23,422 nucleotides of DNA from a virus, in IMG/VR virus record IMGVR_UViG_3300050821_000709, positions 1 through 23,422 of that record, one strand, 5' to 3'. Made by a program: the position numbers and the translations under genes. The notes under the pieces are model-generated. The model had not been told where the DNA came from. It searched no databases and worked only from the letters and a program-made list of their open reading frames with translations. Below, one piece after another: positions 1 through 7,581 of this stretch (within the stretch, counting starts at the first letter, position 1; each line of letters begins with the position of its first letter).

Positions 1-89
1 CGCCCTGGGCGAGAACCTTCACGGGCACCATGTCCCCGGCTCTCTCCGAGGCTGAGAAGCTCGTGGCCGACGTCAAGAAGGTTCTCTGA
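1..89 (+). CDS. C-terminal end of an unknown protein (partial)
   Basis: The reading frame starting at base 3 is open from the left edge to a TGA at 87-89 and gives the last 28 residues of a protein ending in a Lys/Glu/Val-rich, probably helical tail (SEAEKLVADVKKVL). The next gene starts 24 bases downstream with its own GAGG ribosome binding site, as expected for co-directional neighbours in one transcription unit. Too little is present to name a family. The frame choice is supported only by the open frame and the neat spacing to the next gene. Confidence 0.55.
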   Translation, partial: PWARTFTGTMSPALSEAEKLVADVKKVL

Positions 90-113
90 CAACTTCACTC
101 GAGGATAACTCCG

Positions 114-1598
114 ATGCGCAAACTGGTATGCTCCGCTTCTATCGCCGCCATCGTTACGGTCCTGGCTTCTGCGTCGGCGCAGGCCTATCAGGTCTACCCC
201 GGCTGCACTGTTCCGCCCGCCGCGCCGGCCGCGACCGCGCAGGTCTGGTACGTCGACCCGGTCAACGGCAAGACTCCCGCAGCCGGCGGCAACGGATCGC
301 AGGCTGCGCCGTGGAACTCGATCCAGGGCGTCCTCAGCGGCCTCTGGGACAACAACATCGTCGTGCCGGGCTACACACGCCCGCTGCTGTCGAGCGTCCC
401 CTACAACCATCAAGGCCTCCACACCGCCGACAATCTGGGCAACCCGCCTGTCCATCCCGGCGACACGATCATGCTGATGACCGGGAATTACGGCAACGTG
501 GCCATCGGCACCAACGGCGTGAGCACCGCTAACTCCGACTGGGTCACGGTCCAGGCTGCACCTGGTGCCCTTCCGGTGTTCTCCGGGCTCACGATGAGCG
601 GGACGAACAAGTGGATCTTCAACGGTGTCAAGATCACCGGCGTGGTTCCGACCGTGCGCGGGCCTTTCCCGCCGGCGCTCTTGGCCGTCTCGGATCAGGG
701 AGCCGCGATCCCAACCACTGACATCATCTTCAACGGCATGCAGCTCAGCACGGTGGATGACGCGTCTGCATGGACCAAGGCTCAGTGGCAGACCTCAGGC
801 CGCAACGGCTTCACCGCGACGGCCACTGCCGGCAACGGGACGAACGGCCAGCCGAACCTGACTTGCATCTCGATGACAAATTCGAAGATCAAGAACGTGC
901 GCTGGGGCATTACGATGGTGCAGAACAATTCGCTGTTCGCCAACAACGACCTCGGTTATTTCGGCGACGACGGCATCGACTACGCGGCCAACAATATCGC
1001 CATCACGAACAACTACCTGCATGACAACTTCGACGTTGGAGACTCCAACCATGAGGACGCGATGCAGGGGCAGAACGGCCCGACTGGTGGCCGCCCGCTC
1101 AACTTCTATTCGAACATCCTGATCGACCGCAATGTCGTCGTACGTCAGACGGACCCCGCCCTACCCTTCCCGACCTATCTGCAGGGGATCGACGCGTTCG
1201 ACGAGGATTGGACGAACCTGACGATCACGAACAACGTCATCGTCACCAGCTCATGCTACGCGGTCGCGGTGTCCAGCATCCACAACAGTTTGATCGCCGG
1301 CAACGTCGGCCTGGACGACGGGAAGGTGGTCACCGCTGGCTGCACGCCAGGGATCGGTGGCGGCCAGCAGACTCACGAAGGTCCTCCCAGCACGAACAGC
1401 CGGTTCTCGAACAACATCGCGAACTCCTACACGATCGGCGGACCTGGCGCGGTCGGCGTGACCTACGACCACAATCTCGCGGTCAACGGCGGCTTCGTCC
1501 ACTACATCAATGGTGCGTGGGTGTTCGGCTCGCCTGTGGGCACGGACGCCAACGGCAACGTGACGATGGCCAAGGGGACATTCACCTACCCGGATTGA
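114..1598 (+). CDS. Secreted right-handed parallel beta-helix protein (pectate-lyase-like fold)
   Basis: This 494-residue protein starts at an ATG 9 bases after GAGG (101-104). Residues 1-24 form a typical Sec signal peptide: basic MRK, a hydrophobic Ala/Val/Leu core and an A-Q-A cleavage site. The rest reads as short repeated strands of the beta-helix type: 'WVTVQAAPGALPVFSGL', 'KWIFNGVKITGV', 'NIAITNNYLHDN', 'NLTITNNVIVTSS', 'HNSLIAGNVGLDD'. An N-H-x-D-x-x-Q motif at residues 312-318 (NHEDAMQ) sits on a helix turn, as in many polysaccharide-lyase-like beta-helix proteins. Such folds usually bind or cleave acidic polysaccharides, and phage tailspikes use them too. The signal peptide argues for export by the cell rather than assembly into a virion. 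It is the first of three consecutive signal-peptide genes. The substrate and catalytic residues cannot be determined from sequence alone. Confidence 0.72.
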   Translation: MRKLVCSASIAAIVTVLASASAQAYQVYPGCTVPPAAPAATAQVWYVDPVNGKTPAAGGNGSQAAPWNSIQGVLSGLWDNNIVVPGYTRPLLSSVPYNHQGLHTADNLGNPPVHPGDTIMLMTGNYGNVAIGTNGVSTANSDWVTVQAAPGALPVFSGLTMSGTNKWIFNGVKITGVVPTVRGPFPPALLAVSDQGAAIPTTDIIFNGMQLSTVDDASAWTKAQWQTSGRNGFTATATAGNGTNGQPNLTCISMTNSKIKNVRWGITMVQNNSLFANNDLGYFGDDGIDYAANNIAITNNYLHDNFDVGDSNHEDAMQGQNGPTGGRPLNFYSNILIDRNVVVRQTDPALPFPTYLQGIDAFDEDWTNLTITNNVIVTSSCYAVAVSSIHNSLIAGNVGLDDGKVVTAGCTPGIGGGQQTHEGPPSTNSRFSNNIANSYTIGGPGAVGVTYDHNLAVNGGFVHYINGAWVFGSPVGTDANGNVTMAKGTFTYPD

Positions 1599-1600
1599 TC

Positions 1601-1636
1601 TGACATTTAAGTAACTTCGGAGCTGAAATGAAACTT
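1601..1636 (+). repeat. Leader/start-region repeat, copy 1
   Basis: The bases from TGACA at 1601 through the first codons of the 1604-residue gene closely match those before the serine protease gene at 6480-6514. Both run TGACA-(3 nt)-AAGT-(1 nt)-AC, then GGAGCTGAAATGAAACTT, with small differences only between these blocks. The shared part includes the GGAG ribosome binding site and codons Met-Lys-Leu. The match suggests one translation-initiation and signal-peptide cassette was copied to drive two secreted proteins. Confidence 0.75.
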
Positions 1637-4600
1637 TTTGTTGCTGTCGCCACCCTCGCCCTCGCAGCCATGACGGGGCTGGGTGTGGCGGGCTTGGTCC
1701 AGCGGCCTGCGATGCACGGGCACCCAGCCACCGGCGGTGGCGGCACGACGTTCGCCACAGGCATCACGCTTCAGCCGATCGATGGTGAAAGCCTCACCGG
1801 GGCCAACAACCTGACCTCGACTACGAACACGCACAACTACTTCGCGCGTAACGGGTTCACGTTCGCTGCGAGTTCTACGTACAACGCCAATTACAACAAC
1901 GGCGGCTGGGACGATCCCCGCTTCTTTCCGATCTGCGATGACCGCGCTTTCGCAGAGGGGACAGACACTTCTGTCTTTAAGGCTCTAGGACTTAACTGCG
2001 TTGTGCGCGTGACCTCGAACTACAACATGAGCCTTCTGGACGCCGCCGGCATCTACGCTATTTCTCAGCCAACAGAAAATCCTGGGTTTGGGAATGAGAC
2101 CGTCGGGTGGCACATAGACGAGCCATTTTGCTGGAATAATACTGACACCTGTTCCTCCGGCGAGCCTGATGTGGTGACGAATGTGACGTCGGCAGGGGAC
2201 GGCAATGCTGGCCGTTTTCGTCACGCGTCTTTCACTCCGGACGTGTTCGAGGTTGGGGTGCCGAATCGTGGGGTTGAAAACGCCCCGCTCGGCAGCATGG
2301 CCGGAGTTATGGGAACCGGAATCAGCACGTCCGGTGGGACGGTAACGCTGAATACCCCATCGGCGGAGGTCTACTGGTTTGCTAGCTCGTCTCTGCCAGC
2401 CAGCGGGAACCCGTTACCGCAAATCGTCTGCGGCTTTCTCTATAACGGCGGGACCAACTGCTCGGCGGCGCAGATGGCAGACGGCGCTTTCTACGGTGAC
2501 GCGGTGGATATCGAGCGGTCGTCGTGGATGACCTCTCCTGCCGTGTCTGCCCCCCTTGCCGGAAGCTACGTCGAGACTGAAGAGGCGCTTTTCACCCAGG
2601 GCGGTCGAAGGATTCTCCCTCAGGAATATTCATGGGCTATTTGGTCAGAGATCATTCACGGGGTCAGACAGCTTAATCTCTTTGGGGGAATTAGCAACTT
2701 CGGCGCGTCCGCGACATTTGGGTTCGACGCAAACACCTTACCCGGGGCGCAGATCTTCCAATACAACCCCGGCGCGCTGATTGTGAACATGCAGAGTCAG
2801 GCGACGATCACGCATTTGGCGATCGCCAATCTGGCTCCGATCATCAAGTCCCCATTTGCCTTGAATTACGTCTCGGCTACGCCTGCGGGATATAAGTTCC
2901 CGACACTCCATCAGGTCATGACCAACGGCATCGACTCGATGGCGAAATGGTTCACAGGCACGCCCTATACACCGTCATCGGGGCCGTTCGCCGGGACAAC
3001 GTTCGGCGACGGCTTCTACATCTTCGCCAACGTTCGTGGCTCGGCTACGCAGACGAACATCAGTGCGACCTTCACGATCACAGGCGCACCGACCCAAACC
3101 GGGATCCCGGTCGTCGGTGAGGGCCGTACAGTGAGCATCACAAACGGCGTTCTCACCGACACGTTCGCCAACGCCTACATCACCCACATCTATGGGCCCA
3201 TTCCCGCTTCCAGCGTTCAGGCGTCAAATTGCCCCATGGGCAGTGCGTTGCCGGATGGGTGCGCGGGTGCTCCCGCGCCTCTGACTGCTCAGTTCTACCA
3301 ACCTAATGGCTTCCAGTCTGGCGGGTACATCAACACGACTGCCGCGACATCTGCCAACTATATGGCGGCGAACTGCGGCCCATCAGCCAATGTCGCATGT
3401 CGACCACAGTGGAACGTCGCCGGCTTTGATTACGCCATCGGTAATTATAATCTGAGCGGCTCCCCAGTCCTCCAAGATCCAGCCACCATGTCGCTTGCCG
3501 GGTGTAGCTATAGTCTCACAGCCTCTGGGACGGGCGCAGGACTTCTAACGTGTGGCAACCCAGGCTTTGCAGGTTTGCTCCAACATGTCGAGCTTGGTCC
3601 TGTCGGCGGCCACGGCTGCACAGCACTTCGGCTGAACGGGTCTTCTGCGGCTACGACTTATACGCTCGACGATATCCACTACTTTAATGATAGCGGAATG
3701 TGCTCTGCCTTTGTCAGTTCTGAACCGTTCGCTATCCTTACCCCAGCCATAACACAGAACGTAGTTATGACGAATATATTTATGGACGGGAATGCTCGCA
3801 CTTGGCCGAATGAACAGGGTGGTTGCGCAACACTTCTTTGCAACCCTGGCGCGGCTTGGAGCATCAGCACAACTGGCTCGCTGACAATCAAGTATACCGT
3901 CGCGCTCAATTTCGCCGGTCGTGCGATGAGCATGCCAGCGAATGCGTCATCCGTCGCCATGCAGTTCAGTTACGTTGAGGGATGGCTGGCCAAGGCTTTA
4001 TGGGGTCACGGCGAGTGGTATTTGGGCGGTGGCGCATCGCAAGGCGTTGGCTCACTGACCTTAAGTTACATGACCGCTGTGGATCGGTGGGATGTTCAGC
4101 AGCAAGGAGAAGCCCCCATCTTTCCAGCGACGAATTTTCCTAATGCAACAGGTGCGCTCGACATAGACCATTTCGTCAACATCAACTCGTCGGTTGGCAA
4201 GGCTTCAAAGACTGGCACTTTCCAAGGATGTATCGGAGCAACGTTCAGCGGCGGAGCCTGCTCAGGGGCCGGGAACAAATTCTTCATGACATCTCTGACG
4301 GGAACGATTGGCTACGGTATTGCGATAGGCGCATACGGAGTTGCTGGCTGCAATACCAGCGGCAACGTTTATTATTTCGATACTGATCTGGGGGCTGGTT
4401 CTGGATATATTGATTCCTGGACTATGGACTCCGCCACTACGCCAGCATCTTTGCTTTCGGTCGGCCCGTTTAACGGGTGCCCCAGCAATTCGTTCACCAA
4501 CCAGATTGCCAACATTGGGTTTCTGGCTCTTGGCGGGGCTCCTCTGGGAACCTCGACTATCCATGACAACTACATGGATGTGGCCAGCATGGCTGGAGCG

Positions 4601-6442
4601 CCTGCGAGCCCCAACATTTACAGCACGGGCGTTGGCATCGCGGTTACCAACGTCACGGGCACAGTCTCCAACGCTACCCTGACCCTATCCGCACCGGCAA
4701 CAATCGTTGTGCAGTCGTCCGCAAACGGCACCGGCATCACTGGATGCTCTTCAGGTATCTTGGGTTGTCCGGTGACCACTACCCCAACTTCAACCGGAAC
4801 TGTATTCACGCTCGACACGAGTGGTGGAAGCGTGGGGCCGATCCCGATTGCGATGACGCAGCAAACCTTCTGCACCACGCCGACAACCTTCTCTAACAAC
4901 ATCGACATGACCGGAACACCGGCCACCCAGGCGGTAGTCAATCGGTGGTCGCAAAACCCATCTTTAGGATGCGACGGCAGTGGTGGCAGCACGACGTTCG
5001 CCACAGGCATCACGCTTCAGCCGATCGATGGCGAGACGCTGACCGGGGCGAACAACCTGATCTCGACTACGAACACGCACAGCTACTTCAGCAGGAGCGG
5101 ATTCACCAAGGCGTCAAGTTCGACCTATAACGCCAATTACAACAATGGCGGATGGGACGATCCACGCTTCTTCCCGATCTGTCAGGATTACGCCTTCGGT
5201 AATGGGACAAGCACCGCTGTCTTTCTGGCTATGGGGCTTAACTGCTCCGTGCGCGTAACTACGCCCTACACCATTAGCCTTCTCGACGCTGCTGGCATCT
5301 ACGCGATTCCGCAGCCGACAGAAAATCCCGGATTTGGGAATGAAAGCGTTGGCTGGCATCTCGAGGAGCCTCAGTGTTACGATAACACAGCGGGAGGTTG
5401 CGCGGGACAGCCAGATATCGTCAGCAATGTGAAGTCCGCCGGGGCAGGCAATGCGGGGCGATTCAGGCATCCGAGCTTCACCGGCAACCAGTTTGCTTTT
5501 GGACCTCCTGGCGGATCGCCCGGCGGGACTATGCAAGGACTCATGGGGACGGGAATCAGCACGACCGGTGGCACTGTGCACCCCGACACTCCCTCGGCAG
5601 ATATCTATTGGTTTGCTAGCTCGCCTCAGCCAGGTGGGGGCGCTCAGTTTTTTTGCGGATTGATCTATAACGGTGGGACCAACTGCTCGACGGCCCAGAC
5701 TGCGGATGGGGCCTTCTATGGTGATATGGCCGATGTTGAACGTTCGTGGCTAACATCCCCCGCTGTGTCAGCCCCTCTCGCCGGAGCTTATATTGAGACT
5801 GAAGACGGGCTTGTCGGCGCAGGCGGCCGTGAAATTATTCCCCAGGAATACTCTTGGGCCATTTGGTCCTCGATCATTCACGGGATACGGCAACTCAATC
5901 TCTTCGGGGCGACATCGAACTTCGGCACTGGCGCAACCTTTGGGTTTGGCACGACGGTCCTGTCCGGTGCGCAGATTTTTCAGTACAATCCAGGCGCGCT
6001 CACTGCGACGATGCAGCACCAAGGGACGATCACACATCTGGCGATCGCCGATCTTGCACCGATCATAAATTCCCCGTTTGCTCTCAATTACGTCTCCACG
6101 TCTCCGACCGGATATAAATTCCCGACGCTGCATCAGGTCATGACCAACGGCATTGACTCGATGGCGAAATATTACGGCCCCAATGCAGGTGCGCCGTTCA
6201 CCCCGTCGTCTGGTCCGTTTTCTGGCACGACATTTGGGAATGGATTTTACATCTTCGCCGACGTTCGCGGCTTGCCTACACAGACGAACATCAGTGCGAC
6301 CTTCACGATCACCGGTGCGCCGACCAAAACGGGGATCCCGGTGGTGGGCGAGGGCCGTACAGTGAACATCACAAACGGTGTTTTGACCGATACGTTCGCC
6401 AACGCCTACACCACCCACATCTATGGGCCGATCACCCCTTGA
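1628..6442 (+). CDS. Giant secreted protein: glycosidase-like domain, beta-rich linker, second glycosidase-like domain
   Basis: This 1604-residue protein starts at ATG after GGAG. Residues 1-25 are a signal or anchor segment (MKLF, then a hydrophobic Ala/Val/Leu/Gly run). Residues 40-526 and 1122-1604 are two copies of one domain. Each holds a G-W-x-x-[DE]-E-P motif (E165 / E1247), an E-T-E motif (E316, E318 / E1390, E1392), a W-S-x-I-I-H-G-[VI]-R-Q-L-N-L-F-G stretch and a C-terminal 'TDTFANAY-THIYGP' stretch. Together these resemble TIM-barrel glycoside hydrolases with a C-terminal beta-sandwich, and the two Glu sites would suit a retaining mechanism; I cannot assign a GH family. Residues 527-1121 are Gly/Ser/Thr/Asn-rich and probably beta-helical ('TSTIHDNYMDVASM'). 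Many Cys are conserved between the copies (PIC, LNC, FCGL/VCGF, GTNC), fitting oxidised extracellular folding. Base composition drops in the linker. Tailspike is an alternative role, but the signal sequence speaks against it. The enzyme call is inferred. Confidence 0.65.
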   Translation: MKLFVAVATLALAAMTGLGVAGLVQRPAMHGHPATGGGGTTFATGITLQPIDGESLTGANNLTSTTNTHNYFARNGFTFAASSTYNANYNNGGWDDPRFFPICDDRAFAEGTDTSVFKALGLNCVVRVTSNYNMSLLDAAGIYAISQPTENPGFGNETVGWHIDEPFCWNNTDTCSSGEPDVVTNVTSAGDGNAGRFRHASFTPDVFEVGVPNRGVENAPLGSMAGVMGTGISTSGGTVTLNTPSAEVYWFASSSLPASGNPLPQIVCGFLYNGGTNCSAAQMADGAFYGDAVDIERSSWMTSPAVSAPLAGSYVETEEALFTQGGRRILPQEYSWAIWSEIIHGVRQLNLFGGISNFGASATFGFDANTLPGAQIFQYNPGALIVNMQSQATITHLAIANLAPIIKSPFALNYVSATPAGYKFPTLHQVMTNGIDSMAKWFTGTPYTPSSGPFAGTTFGDGFYIFANVRGSATQTNISATFTITGAPTQTGIPVVGEGRTVSITNGVLTDTFANAYITHIYGPIPASSVQASNCPMGSALPDGCAGAPAPLTAQFYQPNGFQSGGYINTTAATSANYMAANCGPSANVACRPQWNVAGFDYAIGNYNLSGSPVLQDPATMSLAGCSYSLTASGTGAGLLTCGNPGFAGLLQHVELGPVGGHGCTALRLNGSSAATTYTLDDIHYFNDSGMCSAFVSSEPFAILTPAITQNVVMTNIFMDGNARTWPNEQGGCATLLCNPGAAWSISTTGSLTIKYTVALNFAGRAMSMPANASSVAMQFSYVEGWLAKALWGHGEWYLGGGASQGVGSLTLSYMTAVDRWDVQQQGEAPIFPATNFPNATGALDIDHFVNINSSVGKASKTGTFQGCIGATFSGGACSGAGNKFFMTSLTGTIGYGIAIGAYGVAGCNTSGNVYYFDTDLGAGSGYIDSWTMDSATTPASLLSVGPFNGCPSNSFTNQIANIGFLALGGAPLGTSTIHDNYMDVASMAGAPASPNIYSTGVGIAVTNVTGTVSNATLTLSAPATIVVQSSANGTGITGCSSGILGCPVTTTPTSTGTVFTLDTSGGSVGPIPIAMTQQTFCTTPTTFSNNIDMTGTPATQAVVNRWSQNPSLGCDGSGGSTTFATGITLQPIDGETLTGANNLISTTNTHSYFSRSGFTKASSSTYNANYNNGGWDDPRFFPICQDYAFGNGTSTAVFLAMGLNCSVRVTTPYTISLLDAAGIYAIPQPTENPGFGNESVGWHLEEPQCYDNTAGGCAGQPDIVSNVKSAGAGNAGRFRHPSFTGNQFAFGPPGGSPGGTMQGLMGTGISTTGGTVHPDTPSADIYWFASSPQPGGGAQFFCGLIYNGGTNCSTAQTADGAFYGDMADVERSWLTSPAVSAPLAGAYIETEDGLVGAGGREIIPQEYSWAIWSSIIHGIRQLNLFGATSNFGTGATFGFGTTVLSGAQIFQYNPGALTATMQHQGTITHLAIADLAPIINSPFALNYVSTSPTGYKFPTLHQVMTNGIDSMAKYYGPNAGAPFTPSSGPFSGTTFGNGFYIFADVRGLPTQTNISATFTITGAPTKTGIPVVGEGRTVNITNGVLTDTFANAYTTHIYGPITP
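1745..3205 (+). repeat. Domain duplication, copy A (N-terminal glycosidase-like domain)
   Basis: This segment encodes residues 40-526 of the 1604-residue protein and is repeated in frame at 4991-6439. The match is near-identical at DNA level at the two ends (for example ACGACGTTCGCCACAGGCAT at the start, and the block around CAGACGAACATCAGTGCGAC towards the end) and more diverged in the middle, where several short insertions and deletions occur. It keeps G-W-H-I-D-E-P (W161, D164, E165). Confidence 0.9.
4991..6439 (+). repeat. Domain duplication, copy B (C-terminal glycosidase-like domain)
   Basis: This segment encodes residues 1122-1604 and is the direct repeat of 1745-3205. All the large motifs of copy A are present, but the G-W-H-x-D-E-P motif reads G-W-H-L-E-E-P (E1246, E1247), so the first acidic residue has changed from Asp to Glu. 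High identity at both borders and lower identity inside suggest a fairly recent duplication, or gene conversion limited to the ends. Confidence 0.9.
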
Positions 6443-6468
6443 CACACTGAGATCAACCCTCATATTGC
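6439..6468 (+). promoter_or_regulatory. Candidate sigma-70-type promoter before the serine protease gene
   Basis: A perfect TTGACA at 6439-6444 overlaps the stop codon of the upstream gene. It is followed by CATATT at 6461-6466 after 16 bases, or TATTGC at 6463-6468 after 18 bases. The -10 match is weak (four of six at best). The 63-base gap before the protease start is among the longest in the window, which leaves room for a separate promoter. Chance occurrence of TTGACA is possible. Confidence 0.35.
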
Positions 6469-6479
6469 TGGTCGTACAC

Positions 6480-6514
6480 TGACACGCAAGTGACATGGAG
6501 CTGAAATGAAACTT
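6480..6514 (+). repeat. Leader/start-region repeat, copy 2
   Basis: This is the second copy of the leader found at 1601-1636, ending in GGAGCTGAAATGAAACTT. It supplies the ribosome binding site and the first three codons of the serine protease gene. After these codons the two genes diverge. Confidence 0.75.
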
Positions 6515-7522
6515 CTCGCTGCCGCTTCCCTCTTCGCCCTACTCGCCGCCGCGCCGGCCGTTGCCGGCCCTGCTGACCCGGCCACCATCAACGACGTGAT
6601 CAACGCGACGAACTTCGTCGTGGCGAACCAGTGTTCAGGCACGCTGATCAGCCTCAAATACAAGCTGGTCCTCACCAACGATCATTGCCTCAGCGGCTAC
6701 GTCGACAAGGTCGAGAAGGAAGAGACAGGCAAGGACGGCAAGGTCGAGACCGTCAAGCGCGAAGTTTTCAAGGACATGGAGCTGAAGCAGAAGTCCTACG
6801 CGAATTTCGAGGAAGTCAGCGCCGCGACCTTCCAGGCCAAGGTCCTGTTCCACAGCGCCAAATATGATCTCGCGCTTCTCAAGATCAAGGCCGACAGCAT
6901 CCCGCAGACGATGGCCTCGCAGGTCCTGCCGGACAGCAAGCATGTTCAGCGCGGCGACAAGGTCTATGTTGTGGGTAACCCGCTGCTGCTCGATGCTAAC
7001 CTGAACGAAGGTGTCGTCTCCTCGATCAACCGGTCGATCCACTGGGACGAGACCAACGAAGACGTCCACTATTACGGTATCGACGCCGGCGTGAACCCGG
7101 GCAACTCGGGCGGCGCGCTCTACAACAATGACCTGGAGCTGATCGGCGTCCCCGGCGCTGGCGTGAAGGGTATGACCGGCCTTGGCTTCGCCATCCCGGC
7201 CGAGACCATCCGCGCGTTCCTCTCCGAGCATTGCTACGAGAGCGTCTGGAACGACAAGGCCAAGGACAAGGAGACCTGTGAGAGTGGCAAGCTCGACAAG
7301 GTCAACGAGTCCCGCGCTAAGGCCGGCCTGCCCGCTCTTGAGGCCCCCAAGGAGCAAGACAGCCTACAGGGTGACGGCACTGTCGCCCACGCCACGCACC
7401 TCGACGTCGAGAAGCCTGTACCGGCTCCTGCTGCCGCTCCTCCGATGTCGTCGCCATTGGCCCGCAAGGCCGAGTGGTCACTGCTCGGCTTCCTGAGTGG
7501 CTGGGGCATCGAGGTCCGATGA
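6506..7522 (+). CDS. Secreted trypsin-like (S1-type) serine protease
   Basis: The protein has 338 residues. Residues 1-20 are a clear Sec signal peptide (MKLLAAASLF..., cleavage after A-V-A or nearby). The chymotrypsin-fold triad is complete: H60 in 'LTNDHCL', D121 in 'KYDLALLKI' and S201 in 'GVNPGNSGGAL'. C43 and C61 flank the His as in the conserved His-loop disulfide. The pattern around Ser and the 'GLGFAIPAETIRAFL' end resemble HtrA/Deg-type catalytic domains, but there is no PDZ domain. Instead there is a Lys/Glu-rich insertion (about residues 66-95) and a C-terminal Pro/Ala linker ending in a short Trp-containing hydrophobic tail. The start is fixed by GGAG and the signal peptide. The gene shares its leader with the upstream glycosidase-like gene, which suggests joint deployment of secreted enzymes. 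The natural substrate is unknown; it could process its two secreted neighbours or degrade host surface or matrix protein. Confidence 0.85.
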   Translation: MKLLAAASLFALLAAAPAVAGPADPATINDVINATNFVVANQCSGTLISLKYKLVLTNDHCLSGYVDKVEKEETGKDGKVETVKREVFKDMELKQKSYANFEEVSAATFQAKVLFHSAKYDLALLKIKADSIPQTMASQVLPDSKHVQRGDKVYVVGNPLLLDANLNEGVVSSINRSIHWDETNEDVHYYGIDAGVNPGNSGGALYNNDLELIGVPGAGVKGMTGLGFAIPAETIRAFLSEHCYESVWNDKAKDKETCESGKLDKVNESRAKAGLPALEAPKEQDSLQGDGTVAHATHLDVEKPVPAPAAAPPMSSPLARKAEWSLLGFLSGWGIEVR

Positions 7523-7581
7523 GCCAGCTCGCCATCGTTGTCGTCATCGTGGTGCTTCTCTGCATACGCGCGATGCTGTGA
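7519..7581 (+). CDS. 20-residue hydrophobic micropeptide
   Basis: ATG at 7519 overlaps the protease stop as ATGA, and its own TGA (7579-7581) shares one base with the ATG of the next gene. Residues 3-14 are almost entirely Ala/Ile/Val/Leu, followed by Cys-Ile-Arg, which gives a minimal membrane-spanning peptide. No independent family evidence exists for something this short. The case for a real gene is the exact stop/start chaining on both sides and the membrane-like composition. If real, a small phage membrane function (lysis or membrane modulation) is possible but unproven. Confidence 0.45.
   Translation: MSQLAIVVVIVVLLCIRAML

Noticed and set aside
1745-6439. Diversity-generating retroelement (template/variable repeat pair) as the cause of the two diverged copies
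   Set aside because: Differences between the copies are spread over all bases and include insertions and deletions rather than adenine-specific changes. No reverse transcriptase gene is present in the window.
5768-6496. Long antisense ORF (242 codons) across the end of the duplicated secreted gene
   Set aside because: It lies wholly opposite a clearly coding, motif-bearing domain, is Arg/Asp/Cys-rich with no recognisable pattern, and such antisense frames are common in GC-rich coding DNA.
6635-7357. Antisense ORF (240 codons) opposite the serine protease gene
   Set aside because: The sense strand encodes an intact catalytic triad and signal peptide. The antisense product is a low-complexity Leu/Val/Asp mirror of it.
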